Shown: piece by piece, positions 1 through 13,622 of the stretch
Layout: each line of letters begins with the position of its first letter
Numbering within the stretch: position 1 is the first letter of the stretch
Source of the DNA: Formicarius rufipectus
Taxonomy: Eukaryota; Chordata; Aves; Passeriformes; Formicariidae
DNA length: 64,000 bases
Reading direction: 5' to 3'
Assembly (NCBI GenBank): GCA_013399695.1
Contig: VXAU01004747.1
Coordinates: 561,588-625,587, forward strand
Made by a program: the position numbers and the translations under genes
The notes under the pieces: model-generated
Databases searched by the model: none
What the model was told of the DNA's origin: nothing
The model's input: only the letters and a program-made list of their open reading frames with translations

Positions 1-3000
1 GCAAACTTGGAACTAAGCTCCAGATCATTGTTAAGTAAAAGCTTGCTGTAAAACTAATTCTCTGTCCCAGCACAGCATCAAAAGCAAGATTTCTGCAAGT
101 TCCATTTGTGCTGGACACGTGAGAGCTGTCTGAGAAAATCCAGAGGTTTCAGAATAAATAATATTTACTGATATTATGCTAAACTGTATGCTTCAGTTCC
201 TTGGGCAATTCTGTGCATTAGTAGCATGATCATACTAACATCAAAGATTGAGTCTTCTGTATCACTCACCTTCTCTAACATCAGGTAGCAGCCACAGGGA
301 AGCCAAACGGTATAAAGGACTTGACCTGGGACAGCAGCCCCGTGCTTTGCCAGGGAGTTGCACAGCTCCTTCCCTTGTCCCTCCTTACTTCTGCCTGCTG
401 GGGGTGTTTACAGGATGGTTAAGTGAACCAGGAGGTTGGCTGATCCATGATATTACTTAGACCTCCCCCTTACATGAGTAAGCAGCTGACAGAGTAAGCA
501 GAGATTGGCCAACAGGAGGTCCCGGTTACAACCTGACAATTTGTACGTCTCGCCCTCAAGGGCAGGCTGGAGTGCCTGGGGAAGGGGGGAACCCTGTTCA
601 GGGACGATGCTGCTCCCTATACTGGCTCTCAGCGGCTCCCAGGGAACCAGAAACTGCTTCCATGCTGGAGCACCAGGGACTTTTCTTAGGCAAGCTTGAC
701 CCCATCAGGTCAAAAAGTAAACAAAATAGCCTGTTTTTCAGGATACCAATAATTCAGGAGAGAAGGCTAAAATAACCAAATATCAGTGGTTCATTAGGTG
801 GCCCTGAAAGGTGTCTGTGATGGTCTCACACCAGTACAAGGAGGGGGAGAAGGGAAGGAAGGGAGATTGAGAGTGGTGAGAGCAGATATAACTGAGAGTA
901 ATGATGTGGGGCTGAGCGTGGGAAACAAAGCTTGCAGATCAGCAAGGGATTAGTGCTTTATTTGCCTCTGGATTAGTGTCCCAGGGCCAGAGAGTGCAGA
1001 ATAGACTGTATGGAATTATTCCTTATCAGTTGGTGCTGACTGACTTGTCCCAGTAAGCTCCCTGGTTTGGGGGAAGTATTTTCTATGTTCAGGATGGTAT
1101 GCCATAGCTTGAAAAGGATGACTTTTAGGAACAAAATAACTACACGGAGATGAGAAATTATAAGAGGACTTGGAGGTAAAAAAGTCACACAGTAGTTCCT
1201 CCTCCTTAAATCGGAGGGGCTCTCTTATATCCAGATTAAGTCTCTCAAGACAAAGCTGGAGATCTCCTGTCTTTGATTGTGATAGCTTTGATTCCAGCAC
1301 TTTTCCATGTTCCTATTTATTCTTCAAAGGTGAATTCAGGCTAGTCAAAACTACTTTGACTTTAGATCTAAAATGTCTGGTGACATAATTTTAACCACAG
1401 AAAACAGTCACTTTATTGATATATCTGTGAATGAGGAAGAGAAACAGACTGTAAAGAAAAGGGCCAGTATAGCTGCAGCCATCTCGTATTTGTGCTGTGG
1501 GGTTGGAGGAGACAAGGACAGAGACAAAGGTGGCAGAAAGGGATATTGCTTCAGCAGGGAATGCACCTCACTGTGAGCCAGCAGAAGTTACTCAACAGAC
1601 AGGAGTGTGGTTATGAAACACCAGCCCAGGTGTCCCTTTCACTTCTCACCACGAAATATGCAACTTTCTGCAGGAAAAAGACATACAAACTGGTTTGCAT
1701 GGCAAGCCACTGGTTGGGAGAAACGATGAATTATACTTTGTGATTCTACTGTCCTACATTTCTGCAACCTTCTGATCCTGATGAAGATGTAAAGAGGCAT
1801 GGGCCTACCTATGAGAGGAGTTTTGGTTCCAGTGCTGTGACAGGTCATTGAGAAGTGCTGTGTATTAAGTAAAGAAAGGAAATTCCCAGTGCAGGGCTAC
1901 CAGCCTAGATTTGTGAAATAGCTTTAGGTTCTGCAGTATCAAAGGTGTTACACAAATGTTTTTCACCTTTGTTTGCAAAGGAAAACCCGGATGTGGGAAA
2001 CAGCTACAATTCAATGCACTTTGAGGCTTGAAATGGCAAATCACCAGAATTAAGGCTTTTGAGCAGAGCTGATTTCCTCCAGACATCCATCGTCAGAGAT
2101 TTTGGAATAAAATGCTGGGAACTTGGATATGTGAAATTTGTTGTAATGCAAACGTGTGAGAGCTCGGCACTTGCAGGCAATGAGGAGGCACCTAAGAGGA
2201 TGGCTCCTGCCTGTAACATGCATTTTGTGATGAGGACTGCAACAGCGAGTTTCTATATGAATAACAACAACTGGCATTGTAGTTTTGCATGAGTGTAGTG
2301 ACCTGTCAGCAACCTTTGTGCAGATCTCCAAGCTCCAGTAACTAGAGGAGATAATGCACCTTAACTCCCTAATGTGGTCCACAGACAGAAATGCAGTCCT
2401 ACCTTCTCCATGCAATCACACAGGGGTATTTCCATCATACTGTTAACCACAGTACTTAGAGTAAAAGCAGCCCTGTCCTGTAGCCTGACTGGCCTCTCTC
2501 AGAAACCCTACTAAGTGCCTCTGGCCTAATAGAACTGTGAAAAGCAGTTTTGTGCTGAGGTTACGCTTCACTTGGCTCTTGAGAAATATTAATCTTTACC
2601 AGGCTTGTGTGATTGATGCTCAGCTGGGAGAATGTTGAGGAAATGCAGGTGATTCAAAAATGAATGTTGATCACTCATTGGGTATCACTTGGGCCCTCTC
2701 TAATGCTAGTAGACAAATTTTGCTGTCAGAGGTACTGTATTTTCATTTAGAGGTAAACCCAAACAGTTGTTTGTGATGCTGCAATGTCTTCCACACAAGT
2801 TTGAGGGCAATTCTCAGTGTTCCTCTAAATTTTATCCAAAGAAAGTAGCATTCTGCTGACTTGGCATTTGTTCTGTAATTCAACTAGAACAGTTACTTTT
2901 CATTTTCCTCTCTCTGACTCTACTATACAGTTTTATTATGTGCTGTTATACAACTTAGTTCTGATGTGAAGCCAGCTATATTTCAGTAGGATGAATGATC

Positions 3001-6000
3001 CCTATATAATATGCATGTATGTCTGCAAAGCACTTAGGATAAAAGACGCTAAGAAATCCAAGTTATTATTTTTCCTTTTTCTGGGTTTTGCTTTGTCACA
3101 TGCTATTTAGTAGCTTTGCTGCTGTTCTGTCTCAATGCATTGTTGAATGAAGTGCTCTGAACAGTTTGGGGACTGCTGGCATATTTTATTAATTGCCTTT
3201 TACAGGTTGTTTTTTGGTCTGCTTTGAAACTCCTTATTTCACAGACATAATGAAAAATAAATGTTTATAGCTAAAGTTTTAGCCACCAATGCAGGAAGGG
3301 AAAGAAAGCTCAGCAAAATATTTGGCCAATTTTAAGCTCAATTTTGGGACTGATGTGATACCAGAGATTCCTCACAGTTGGGGTGTAGAGTACAGAAATA
3401 ATAATAATAACTGGAAAGGAGCACAGTGCACAGTGTTCTAGAAAGGATAAAATAAGCTAGTAACCCACCTGGGTCTCTGACAACTTCTCAAAGAAGGGCT
3501 TTGTGCACTGAGATTTGTTCTGATAGCAGTATTTTGAAAATGTTTAGGACCCTTGCCATCACATTTCTTCTAAGACTGATTACCTTATGTGACATTTTCT
3601 CAGCTACTGTAAATTGCTACCACTTCAGCAACATCTCACCAGTGAACATCAGCAAAGGATTGGCCCTCTGCATCCAGACATGTTGCCTTGAGCTGGGCTG
3701 GGATCTCATCACAAGTCATTATGAGCCTGATGAGAGAGTGCAGAGGGAAGACATAGGGTTATGAAAGGCTGTGTTGAAGACTGACTCAGTAAATGGAACT
3801 CATTTATTTTTGATTTATTGCTAATTCCAGTTTCTCTGTATGATTTTTGTCTTAGGACATATTATCTTCTGAGGCAGAAAATCTTGTAGCTACTGAGACT
3901 TCTGTGCCGGCCTTGTTAAGAAAGGGGATGGTACTGGCTCTGGTGTTCAGGCCAGAACCATTGTGAGAAACTGCATTCACCCCACCAAAATTCCCATTGT
4001 AGCTGCCTTTAATACTCAAACACTCATCTCTGCTGCTTGTCATGAGGCTACTCTGATACTTGCGTGCTGTAGTGTTTTATCATAACTCAGGTATAAGACT
4101 TTTATGAAAGACCATTTGAAATGTCCTTTGGTATCCATTAGTGTGAAATGTGCCACGAAAATGTAAATCATGACACTGGCTGTCAAGAAGCACCTGGTCT
4201 TCAAAGAGTGTCCTTCTACATTACTGATGGAGGGCGAGAGGAGGCCAGCAGGACAAGACAAAGGAGACACTGGATTTTCCATTTCATTTAAGGGCTCTTA
4301 TTGGCAGGGGAGCATTCAATACACCCCTAGGACTGGAGTATCTGACAGCAAGGGCATAGAGCTGCTCAGCTGGTGGATGTGGAGAGGAACATACTGTTGC
4401 CTTTGCACCTGTAACACTGCACAGGCACTGCTCTGTCACCTGCTAGGCAGGTTGTTCTCCCTTTGGATAATGATTCCCACAAGGACAGAAGCTTCTCACT
4501 GTCTATATTTGTTCAGGAACTGTCTTTTCCGGTAGTTTGGGGGTCTAAACTAGAAAGACTTCGCCTCACTGGTAGCAGCAGGGAGTGTAGTCCTGGGGCT
4601 TCCAACCTGGCTTGCTAGGTGTGGGCTCAGGCATGCACCCAGCCATCATCGTGAAGATTTTAATTTCTTATTCCAGCACTGAGATCATCTGACTGCATAC
4701 ATCAGTGTCTTCCAATGTGCAAAGTAATATTTCCAAGGGCTATTGGGCTTTTCTGTGAGGACATTGGCTGACTTGCCCAGGAAGATCAGGTGCCACTGCC
4801 CAAGCCAATGATGGGCCAATACATCTCCTCTAATTAGCCAAGGGCAGCTCACCATTAGATGGCTGGTGATACAGCCACTGAGATCTTCAGTTTGAAAATA
4901 TCGTGACTCAGTTTTTGGTACAGTTTAATCAATAGGCAGGTTGCAAAGGTCAGACTAGAGCATCTCTTAATCCATCCCAGAATGTTCTGAGTCAGCTCTC
5001 TCGTGTTTTAAGTTTTAAAAAGTAAAAATTACAAACCCAAATGAATCTTCTTTATCCAATCCATGGTATTCATCCAAGAAGTGTTTTTACTGAGTGAACC
5101 TTTGTGTTGAAAAGCTATCTTTCACTGAATGGTATTGTATTCATGTGGTTTCTCCATATTTTAAGTTTGGGCCATAGGTCAGGTGGGTGGATTTTCTTGT
5201 TAACACTTCTTCAAGGCTCCAAATACAGTCATGAGTTTTATTAATATGAAGTGCTACCATCCACACCAAGTACAGTCATCACAAAGAAAACTCTGTGAAC
5301 TGAGAATACTTGCTATGTGGTCGTGAAAAATAAATCCTAATCTTTCAGGATAGCCACAGGTTTCAGGCTGTCCTTAGGCTAGAGGAAATAGGTTCGAGCC
5401 TTGCTAAATGGAGCATTTCCTGGTGATGCTGGGAGAGTGAAAAGTGGACTACTTTGCCTTTATGTCATGTATGTCTTGAGCCTATGAACACATGTACAGA
5501 TAATGAGCAGGTCTTTGGGCAAGAATCCTGATTCACTCAGCCTTGCAAACAACTCCCTAATGGATTTTGCTTGAAGCCATATGACCTTGAAAGTAGGCAC
5601 CCCTTAGAACATACTGCTTAATGTCTAACTGTTAAACTTAAATAGATGGGGACAAGTGCAGACTATGCTATGAATGAGGATTGCTCACCCTGTTAAAGTC
5701 AGACTTATCAGAAAAGGAGCCTTTTCCCTTAGCAAAAGCATTTTCCACCAATATTAGGCATGTCCATCTTACAAGGAGATGTCACAGCTGAGAGAAAGAG
5801 GATTTGAAAATATTCACACTGTGAAGCACATGGAACTAAGATTTTGCTGCTGTGTGTCTGCAGTGTTTGCTCATTGATAAAGCTACATAGATTATTTAGC
5901 AAGGACTGTACACTCTTGCTAATACTGTGTGTGCTACTAATATGCCAAGTGCTATTAAACAACTTGGGTGTTGTCAGAGACTGATTTTTATAAGAGCTGT

Positions 6001-8370
6001 AATATCCAAATTTTGGTGTAATGAGACTCCTAATCATGTGCAGTATAATCCCTCCTTGTCAGGAGAACATATTGTGCCTCTGAAGTAAACATTTCTGCAA
6101 AAGTGGAATACTATATTGTACCTTCTTTCATCCAGTTAGCCCTTATGACTATACAACTGGTGTACATGTGCATACAGCATGGAGAATTGGCCATGCCTAT
6201 GTAGTAATGATTTTAACTGGCTTTGCATCCGATTTTGAAGCTTTCTAAATCCCCTCAGTAACAAAGTCCATTTTCTTGACTGTTTGTGTGATATGTGGCC
6301 AATAAACCATATTTCTGACAATCAAAAGGCATTTTGATGAAAGGAAATCCTAATATCAACTGCTGCTTGCTTTTTGCAAATGCTTCTTTCTCAGTCTGTA
6401 TCTCAAAAGTGACTTGGCCTGGAAGCTCTATTTTGCAAGAATCCTTGATGATATGCTAACATAAAGCATGATTTCAGATCAACTTAGGAAATATGGTTGG
6501 GATTTTGTTTTTTGTTTTTTTTCCCTTTGTCAAGTCCTCTTCAAATTTTTGTAGAATTCACTGGTTGCAGACTGCAAAGATAGAATTTTCCAGAGCATCT
6601 TGCACTTAGCAAACTTTTCTGATCCATACCTGCTTGGATCTCCACAGAGCAAAGGCTGGACAACAGCAAAGCCTCCTTCAAGACACTATCCACAAGGTGT
6701 CCAATAGGCTGGTGGTGCTGGGCTATGCAAGGGGGACTGAGGTTCCTAAACTGCATAAGCCCTGCCTCTTGGTTAAGAGAACTGGTAGTTGTTTGAGCTG
6801 TACTCTTGCAGATAGTTAAATTTCACTCACTGAACCACTTGAGTACAAATGTGTTATATGTTCTCATAGGAGCACCTGTAAATTTGGTGAGCTCTGGCTG
6901 AGCCCTTCTCCCTTGACAGGGCACTGCTGCACTCTGCCTAAGAAGCAAGTGGACTTTGTAGACAACCTTAGTCAAGTTTTGCATTCATTATATACATATT
7001 GACAGTTACATTTCAGACCCAGCCTGTGCTCTTGATGATCGCAGCGTGCCAAAATGGTCCTGACAAAGTGAAGATGATTTTGCTATGGAATTTCTTTAAC
7101 TTCTAGTGCATATTTTAGGCACTTCATAGGACTCATTTATTGCCTTACAGAGGTTATAACTGCTCACTCAGTAAACAGTTAGGGCTTCTTTTGCTGATTC
7201 CTGCAAAATCAAGGAGCCCGCTTTCTTCTCTGTTAGACTGCTTGGCTTGGGTATTCTGGTCTGGTTAATTAGTGTTCTTTGTGATCTGAGGTACAAGTAA
7301 TTCCAGAAAGGCAAACTCAGCTTGCCCTTTCTGATGAGCAAAATGAGTTACAAGCTTCAGTTTTCACAGGGATGCAGAGGAAGAGCATTAATGATGACGT
7401 GGGGTCCCACTAGGGACTTTGCTGAAATCTGATCCAGGGCTTTACCCTTGGACCTGCAGCATACCTAATGCAAAAGGTCTAAGTCAGAGCCACCTGAAGT
7501 CCATGGGGACTTGTTTGTTAAACTCCATAAACCATGAATCTGGGCCCCCTTTGAAGAGATTGCACCCCTTCTTGACCTGCTTTGTGCATCTTTGCAATGT
7601 TGTCAACTAATCTGGGAATGTGACACTCTTGTACAGTAAAATAGAACAAGCAAATGGAATTTAGTTTGGTTTTTTTCCCCTGCACTGAAGTCACTTCAAG
7701 CCATGGAAATCCTTTTAAAAGCAAGATCAGTTACCCCTTGTAGAGCTGGACCTGGGGTAGTGACTCAGCAAATGTCAAGGGTTTGCTCTGTCCATTGCAC
7801 CAAGGCTAGAGCTGGACTATTTCTCCTGCTGCCACTGGGAATGACACCTGGCCTGTTACAATTGCAAATGACATCCCTCTGCACAAGACTGTGTTAATTA
7901 ATATCAATGATGTCTTCAAAGGAAAAATTAGTGTCTAAATGCAGATCCCTCTAGATCTCTAAACTAATGCCCTGCACATAATTTTTCTGCAAAATGGATT
8001 CAGGAAAATGTTCCTTGCCTCAGAAATAGCTTCAACTCACATTGCAGTGCAAGGACCAGCACAAGGGTCTGCAATGGTGTTGAAAATATTGTCTTTTCCT
8101 ACGTGTTATTGACAGTGTGTCTTGTTGATGTTTCTAGAACAGAAAAGCAATGTTATTTTTAAAAACAACCATATTGTAGGAATAAAAAAATCTACTTTAC
8201 CTCTCATGCACTAGCTTCTAGCCAGGAATATATAGACTAAACTGGAGAAAGACGGTTAGGGGAGTGTAGAGGAAGAGAAAGTACAAGGGTGTACAGGTTG
8301 TATTCTGTATTTCTTATGCCTCAGATATTACCCTTCACAGCATTGCACTGTATTCCCTACAGCTGTGCTT
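1..8370. other. Non-coding, unique-looking DNA
   Basis: I see no recognisable gene here. The longest open frames (2050-2415 on the minus strand and 4170-4535 on the plus strand, 121 codons each) have no domain I recognise and no clear exon boundaries. Small landmarks are a purine-rich stretch near 839-870 and a short (AAT)n run at about 3396-3410. The rest looks like CpG-poor intergenic or intronic vertebrate DNA. Confidence 0.6.
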
Positions 8371-9430
8371 TGAGCTTAATCAGAAGCTGTATGAAAGCAG
8401 CCTGCAGTGCTCTTTCTCTTAATAAGAGCTGAAGAATATCTAGCCTGTTTTTCTCTTGCTTTCCCTACCTCCCCTTCCAGCAGAAGAGAAAACTGAGTGG
8501 GTCTGCTTCCCTGAATAATGCCCTGCAGCCTTCCTTGGATCTTGCTGTTTTGCCCAATCCTATCCCACCAGCACAGTTTAGATGCAGGAACAGTCTCTCC
8601 TCTCCCCAAGAAACAGGAGATGATAGAAAAAGCCTGTGGTGTGACATGTGAGCCAAAGACAGAGACTGCAGATGTCACCAGCTCAAGAACCAGGAGGACA
8701 TCCCCACTGTCAGTATCTGTGCTTAATGCTTGTTGCCCACGCATTGCTGCTGGTGGAAGTGGTTGACGCGCTGTGGTCAGCAAGTCGCCGGTGACTCCAG
8801 CGCCGCTGCCTCACAACACGTCAGTTTGCTCGCTCTAGTATAACTGAGATTTCTCTATGCAGTGGGAGGAAGCTGAGCTGCAGCCCGTGCAGACATCCAC
8901 GAGGTAGATCAAACCACAGATAGGAAGTCTCTGCGATGAGAATGTGGAGGCGCTGCCATCTCTGCAGGTGCCGTGGTGCCGTCAGCTGACTGCACTCCAT
9001 GGTGCCTGCCCACCTGCAGCACTTACCTCTGGGAGCCACCCCGCGTGGCTGCAATCACACCTCTGGCTGCAGGCCAGGCACACCCAGAGGAACAGGGAGG
9101 TGAACAACCCTGTGCCGCATCTGCAGATCTCAATGAGAAAAGTGTTGGCTGGGCCAAAGGCAGAGAGGCTTTGTTCAAGTCTGTAGTGCTGCTGTCCCCT
9201 TCTCTGGGGATGGCACAGTCACCACCATCTATCTCTGCTATCTCATTGCTGCAGTCAGTGTGTTGCACGGTGCAACACAGTCCTTCAAGCCCAGATATTG
9301 GGAAACCGAGAAACAAGGTCATCATTGTTGGCACAGCTAGGGCTGAAAAAATGTCAGTGGGGGAAGTGGCCAAAACATGGAGAAGAAAAGAAATTTTTCT
9401 TCAGTTCTTTGCCAGGAGATGATGTGGTTC
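8371..9430. other. G+C- and CpG-enriched patch, possible exon or old CpG island
   Basis: This kilobase differs visibly from its surroundings. CpG dinucleotides cluster at 8763-8840 (about eight in 75 bases) and continue at lower density to about 9130, while most of the window is CpG-poor. The longest open frames of the window fall here: 8973-9422 plus (149 codons), 8376-8783 minus (135) and 9023-9373 minus (116). None resembles a protein family I know, and frames open on both strands are expected where G+C content lowers stop-codon frequency. On the minus strand, 9030-9021 reads AGAG then GTAAGT, a near-ideal splice donor, and the 116-codon minus frame runs into it. The patch could be a transcript start, a non-coding first exon or a decayed CpG island. 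I have no proof of transcription. Confidence 0.35.
9259..9279. repeat. Perfect 10-bp palindrome with 1-base centre
   Basis: The arm TGTGTTGCAC (9259-9268) is followed by a single G and then its exact reverse complement (9270-9279). The core contains TTGCAC and GTGCAA half-sites resembling C/EBP-type binding half-sites. It lies inside the CpG-enriched patch. Function is not established. Confidence 0.6.
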
Positions 9431-9787
9431 TTCTACTGTGGGTTGCCTTTTGAAAGTGTGTAGCATCAGGGGCCTGACAACTTAGACGTGGTTCTTCTCT
9501 TTGCCCAAGGACCACCCATCTGTGTTGTTCTCACACTTATTCTTTCAACTCCACTCATGTCCCTAGGTTTACAATGAGGTATACTTCCCACATGGAAGTG
9601 TTTTGTCAGGCTAAATTCAATGATGCCAGTGATGGCACAGAGATTATGAAACGCATTAAAAGAGTGAGATTAAAATTCATCAAAATTTGTGTAGCACAGG
9701 GGAGTTCCAGAGAATGCACTGGAAAATCGTTGTTACGCTTCTCTCTTTAGTCTGAACTGCATTCAGGGGAGTATGTAATGGCATAAC

Positions 9788-9830
9788 TGTGTGTATATAT
9801 ATAAATTTTTTATATATTTATACATATGTT
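9788..9830. repeat. TA-rich microsatellite
   Basis: A degenerate run of TG/TA dinucleotides that passes into TATATTTATACATATG-like sequence. Simple repeat with no gene content. Confidence 0.75.
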
Positions 9831-12800
9831 TATCAATTATTTCAATAATGGAAAAAGGAAATGTCACTGGACATATCTAGTATCTGTATTGATTTCTATA
9901 TCTTTTGCAAAGTAAGGACTGCAGATTTTTTTTCCTTCCCTAGAATGTAGCTAGTGGTAATCTTTCTCTTGTCATCTAATCACAAGCAAATCTTCTGTTT
10001 TGCTTAGTAATTGAAATTGGCATTTTTGCATCTGCTGCTCCAGGGCACTGCACTGCAGGAATCAATATCGTATGTGACAGTAACAATTGATTTCCAAGCA
10101 GTGGCACCGACACCGAGGATTTCAGGCCTCAGGGATCAAATAACTTGAGAGAGCAGTAAAGTCATTTTAAATCAGGAATTATCACAAGTGTAACTTAATT
10201 ATACTGTGAATTTGGCACCATTCCAGGCAGCACCTTGAGTTGGCCCCATGCTTATTGCTTGCATTGGTACTGAGACCTGAGGGTTATAGCCCCGGGCATA
10301 TTCTTGGTGTAGAGAGGTACAACATATGCGGCTGCTGGTTGGAGGTGAACCTGAGCTCAGTGCTATGATGCTCCTCACTCCAAGAGTGTTATCTGGCTGA
10401 TCTGGCAGGGACAGGACTGTCTAACCCCTGACAAAGGACTGAAAGGTTTGGGAAGAAATTTCTTCAGTTGTCTCCTTTTACTGAAACAATATGTGAAAGT
10501 CCATCAGCAAGATTATTCTTAACTATTATTAATGAAAGAATGTCAGTGGCAAGGTCATTAGATTTACAGATGCTGGTTCCTTCCTCCATTGTCATTGTGG
10601 CAGAAGCTTTGTCTGATGAAATGTGCAATAGGGCTGTTTCTTAAATTTCCGTTTCTAGTCTTAATGGGATTGCAGAAAATCACAGCATTTGGTGGTATAT
10701 CCCAGGCTTCCTTAAAGCAGGGAAGGGCAGATAAATGAAAGTTAGAGAGGAAAGAAGACATCCAGAGATGTCTAGATCAAACCAGGTAATGCTTCTGCTG
10801 TTTTCAGCACTTCCAATCTAAGGTGTTCCTGGCATGCTATTTTTTTGCACATGTTGGTACTATGCAAAATGTCCTCTTCAGATGAAGAAGCAGGGATTAA
10901 TGAGCCGCACAGAAACACTAATTTGTCTGGGTTAGAGGAGATTGGTTTTGCTTAGACCATTAACATAATTAATCTTGAGACTCGAAATGTTCATCTGGTA
11001 TTTCAGACTCAATGGGGTTTTTTCAGCAGTTGTAGCCCAACACTATTAAATGAAATACGTATTTTATTTTAAAATGCAATTTCTGTTCTTTGGAAGCATT
11101 TGGAAGCTACAGTTATGTAGAAAGAATGGTAATAGGTCATGGCTCTAGTAATTTATCCCATAGAGTGTCTTGAGGGATCCCAAAGTGGCTGGTTCATCTG
11201 GGAGCTTCAAATTAAGGACTGCATATAAGGTTTACTATGTTAAGGGACAGAAGGGAAGAAACACCCTCAAATAAGTTGCAGAGCTGTAATCCTTGGTTGA
11301 GTCTGTGCCCTCTTGTCCCATCTCACTGTCTGGTGAAACATTTCTGTCTTTTAATTTTCCTCTTTTTGTCATTGCTAAGTTTTTTATCTCTCATAATAAA
11401 AAAGAGCTGAAGTCAGGCTATTTGAACCATTTATAGACATCAGAGGAGGACTGGTATGGATCTTGGAAAGTACTCAGATTGAGAAAACTGCTTCCTGGAA
11501 GGGACAATTAATTAAGGTGTACAAACTTCTTGTCCAGTTGGGGAAAGCCATTGTCCTTGCATTTTATGGAGCAGTAAGTGGCTTGGAGGAGAAACTAGAA
11601 AAAGAAAAAAAGTGAGGCTGATAAGAAAAAGTCCATCCCTACCCCATGAGACTCCTAAGGGTGGGCATGAAGTTGTACCTGTTTGTGTAGCTTTGCACTT
11701 CCAACCATGAAAAAATTTTCTTTCCTTGTCCGGTCTTAAGGTTTGGGATCAATGCAGTGCAGTCAGTTCAGTTTGCAAGTAACTTGACTTTTAAAATAGT
11801 CTTTCAAGACTTCTACGCTTACAAATATATCTGGAAAGGTATAAAATATTAAAGCATTGGTGTTAAAGTGAGTGTGCAGACTGACGTTGTTATGGGAAAA
11901 AACCTTGTAAAAATGTTTGTGTTGTTCTTTGATTTGGTTTAAGGGAATTCAGAAACTCTTCTGGAAACAATTTTTTAATGTGGACCTGCTAAGTGAACTT
12001 GTTCTAGCAATTTTCCGAAATGGAGCATTGAGCTTTATAACCTTAGACAGAGGTTTTATTTCCAGCTCTTTGAGAGAAATGGGAGGAGCAGCTTTCCTTC
12101 TGACATTTACTTTAATTCATAAAAATTACAGGCATCTGCCAAGATATCCTAAATTGTGGAGGAGGTAGGAATTGGACCATGGAGAAAAATTAATGTTGAG
12201 CAAAAATATTTGCCAGTAGTTTTATGTGAGAAGGGAAAAACTGTATGTGCTGCAGAGGAACAGGCTGGCTGTGGGGCTTTTTTGCACAACCATTATTGGC
12301 TCATTAGTTTATGAAAATAGGGGGCTAGCATCAGGTTAATTTTCTTTGTACTTGCTTGCTCTTTATCTTCACTTATACATCATCCAATCCCCATGCCATG
12401 CCCTTTTGGTGGGGATTACTTTGATTTATTTCAGGCACCTTTATGGTTAGGGAGCGGTGAAACCAAATTCTCATCAGACAAACCTTCCACAGGGGTCATA
12501 CCTTATCATCAGCTCTCTAGCAACAGCCATGGCAGAAACTTTCTGTCTGTTTCTCTAGGTGGAAGGAGGGAGTTCTGCAACTTGCAGACTCCTTCAGATG
12601 GATTTTTTTACCCTCCAGGGTAGAGTATGCAATTTGACAGAGGTGGAGCTGCTCCACCAGCTGGTGACAGCTGTGGGATTCAGGGCCTGTCACTGGAGAG
12701 CTATGGAACACCCACCTCTTAAGGGATGCCTGAGGGTATCAGAATAGGGAAAGAGGGCTGACAGTTAAATGGGAGATGATGTCAGCAAAACTGCTTACAG

Positions 12801-13598
12801 ATTTAAGAAGGATTTGGTTTCTGTTTCCCAGAGCAGCCACTCACCTACAAAAACAACAACAACAGAAAATGTTCTCAAAAGAGCCAAGTCTTAGATGTCA
12901 CGGTGTGCCACACTGTCGTTGGAACAGTACTAAGCTTGATGCTGGTTTCATCTCTGTACCAGAAAGCACTCACCCAACCCACAGCACACTAAGCAGTGGC
13001 ATATTCAGGTGCAGATTTACAGGCAGAGCAGCTGCAGATTTCAAGAGTCGCATATGTTTTCCTCTCCCTCTCCACCTGGGAGTTTTACCTTCTACACCAT
13101 TCCTGTGAGCACTGTCTTCTTGAAACCCAGTGACAGGATTACACTGAGGACTAACTGTGCAAGTGGGAACACCACCTTTATATCCTTCTTCTGCTTCCTA
13201 GGGCCAGCTGGGAATGTGTTCAGCCTCTGAGCTAATTAATTATGCTTTTTTGAAATAACCCTTTAGTCATTTATTACCATTCGGTCTGTCTTCTCTGGGA
13301 TGCAGGAGCCTATCTGGAACTGGCATAATTCCCTGTCTGTGAAGGAATGCAATGGTATCTCTTTTAGAAAAGTTTTATGGATCCTTTTCAGTAGGAGACA
13401 TGACAAAGAGTCCTTGTGGGCAATGATCTGCCCTTTACTTGTCGCACTGTAACATGCTGATGCCAGATACTGCTGCATAACTAGGTACCAGTCTGACTAG
13501 TATGAGAAAGCAGATAAGATGCAATCACTTTTGTTAGATTACATTTAGTATTTTTAAATTATACTATGCCTATGGAAATAACATCCATATTTAACAAA

Positions 13599-13622
13599 AT
13601 TCCTATTTAACAAAATAGGAAT
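13599..13622. repeat. Perfect hairpin, 10-bp stem, 4-base loop
   Basis: ATTCCTATTT (13599-13608), loop AACA, then the exact reverse complement AAATAGGAAT (13613-13622). It lies in an A+T-rich stretch that also has a direct repeat of TATTTAACAAAAT overlapping the stem, so replication slippage could explain it. Confidence 0.7.

Noticed and set aside
4170..4535. A 121-codon plus-strand open frame
   Set aside because: No recognisable motif; the length is within what chance allows over 64 kb in six frames.
5385..5405. A GGTTCGAGCC sequence resembling the T-loop or B box of a tRNA gene
   Set aside because: No matching A box, acceptor stem or anticodon arm can be built upstream, and the T stem does not pair.
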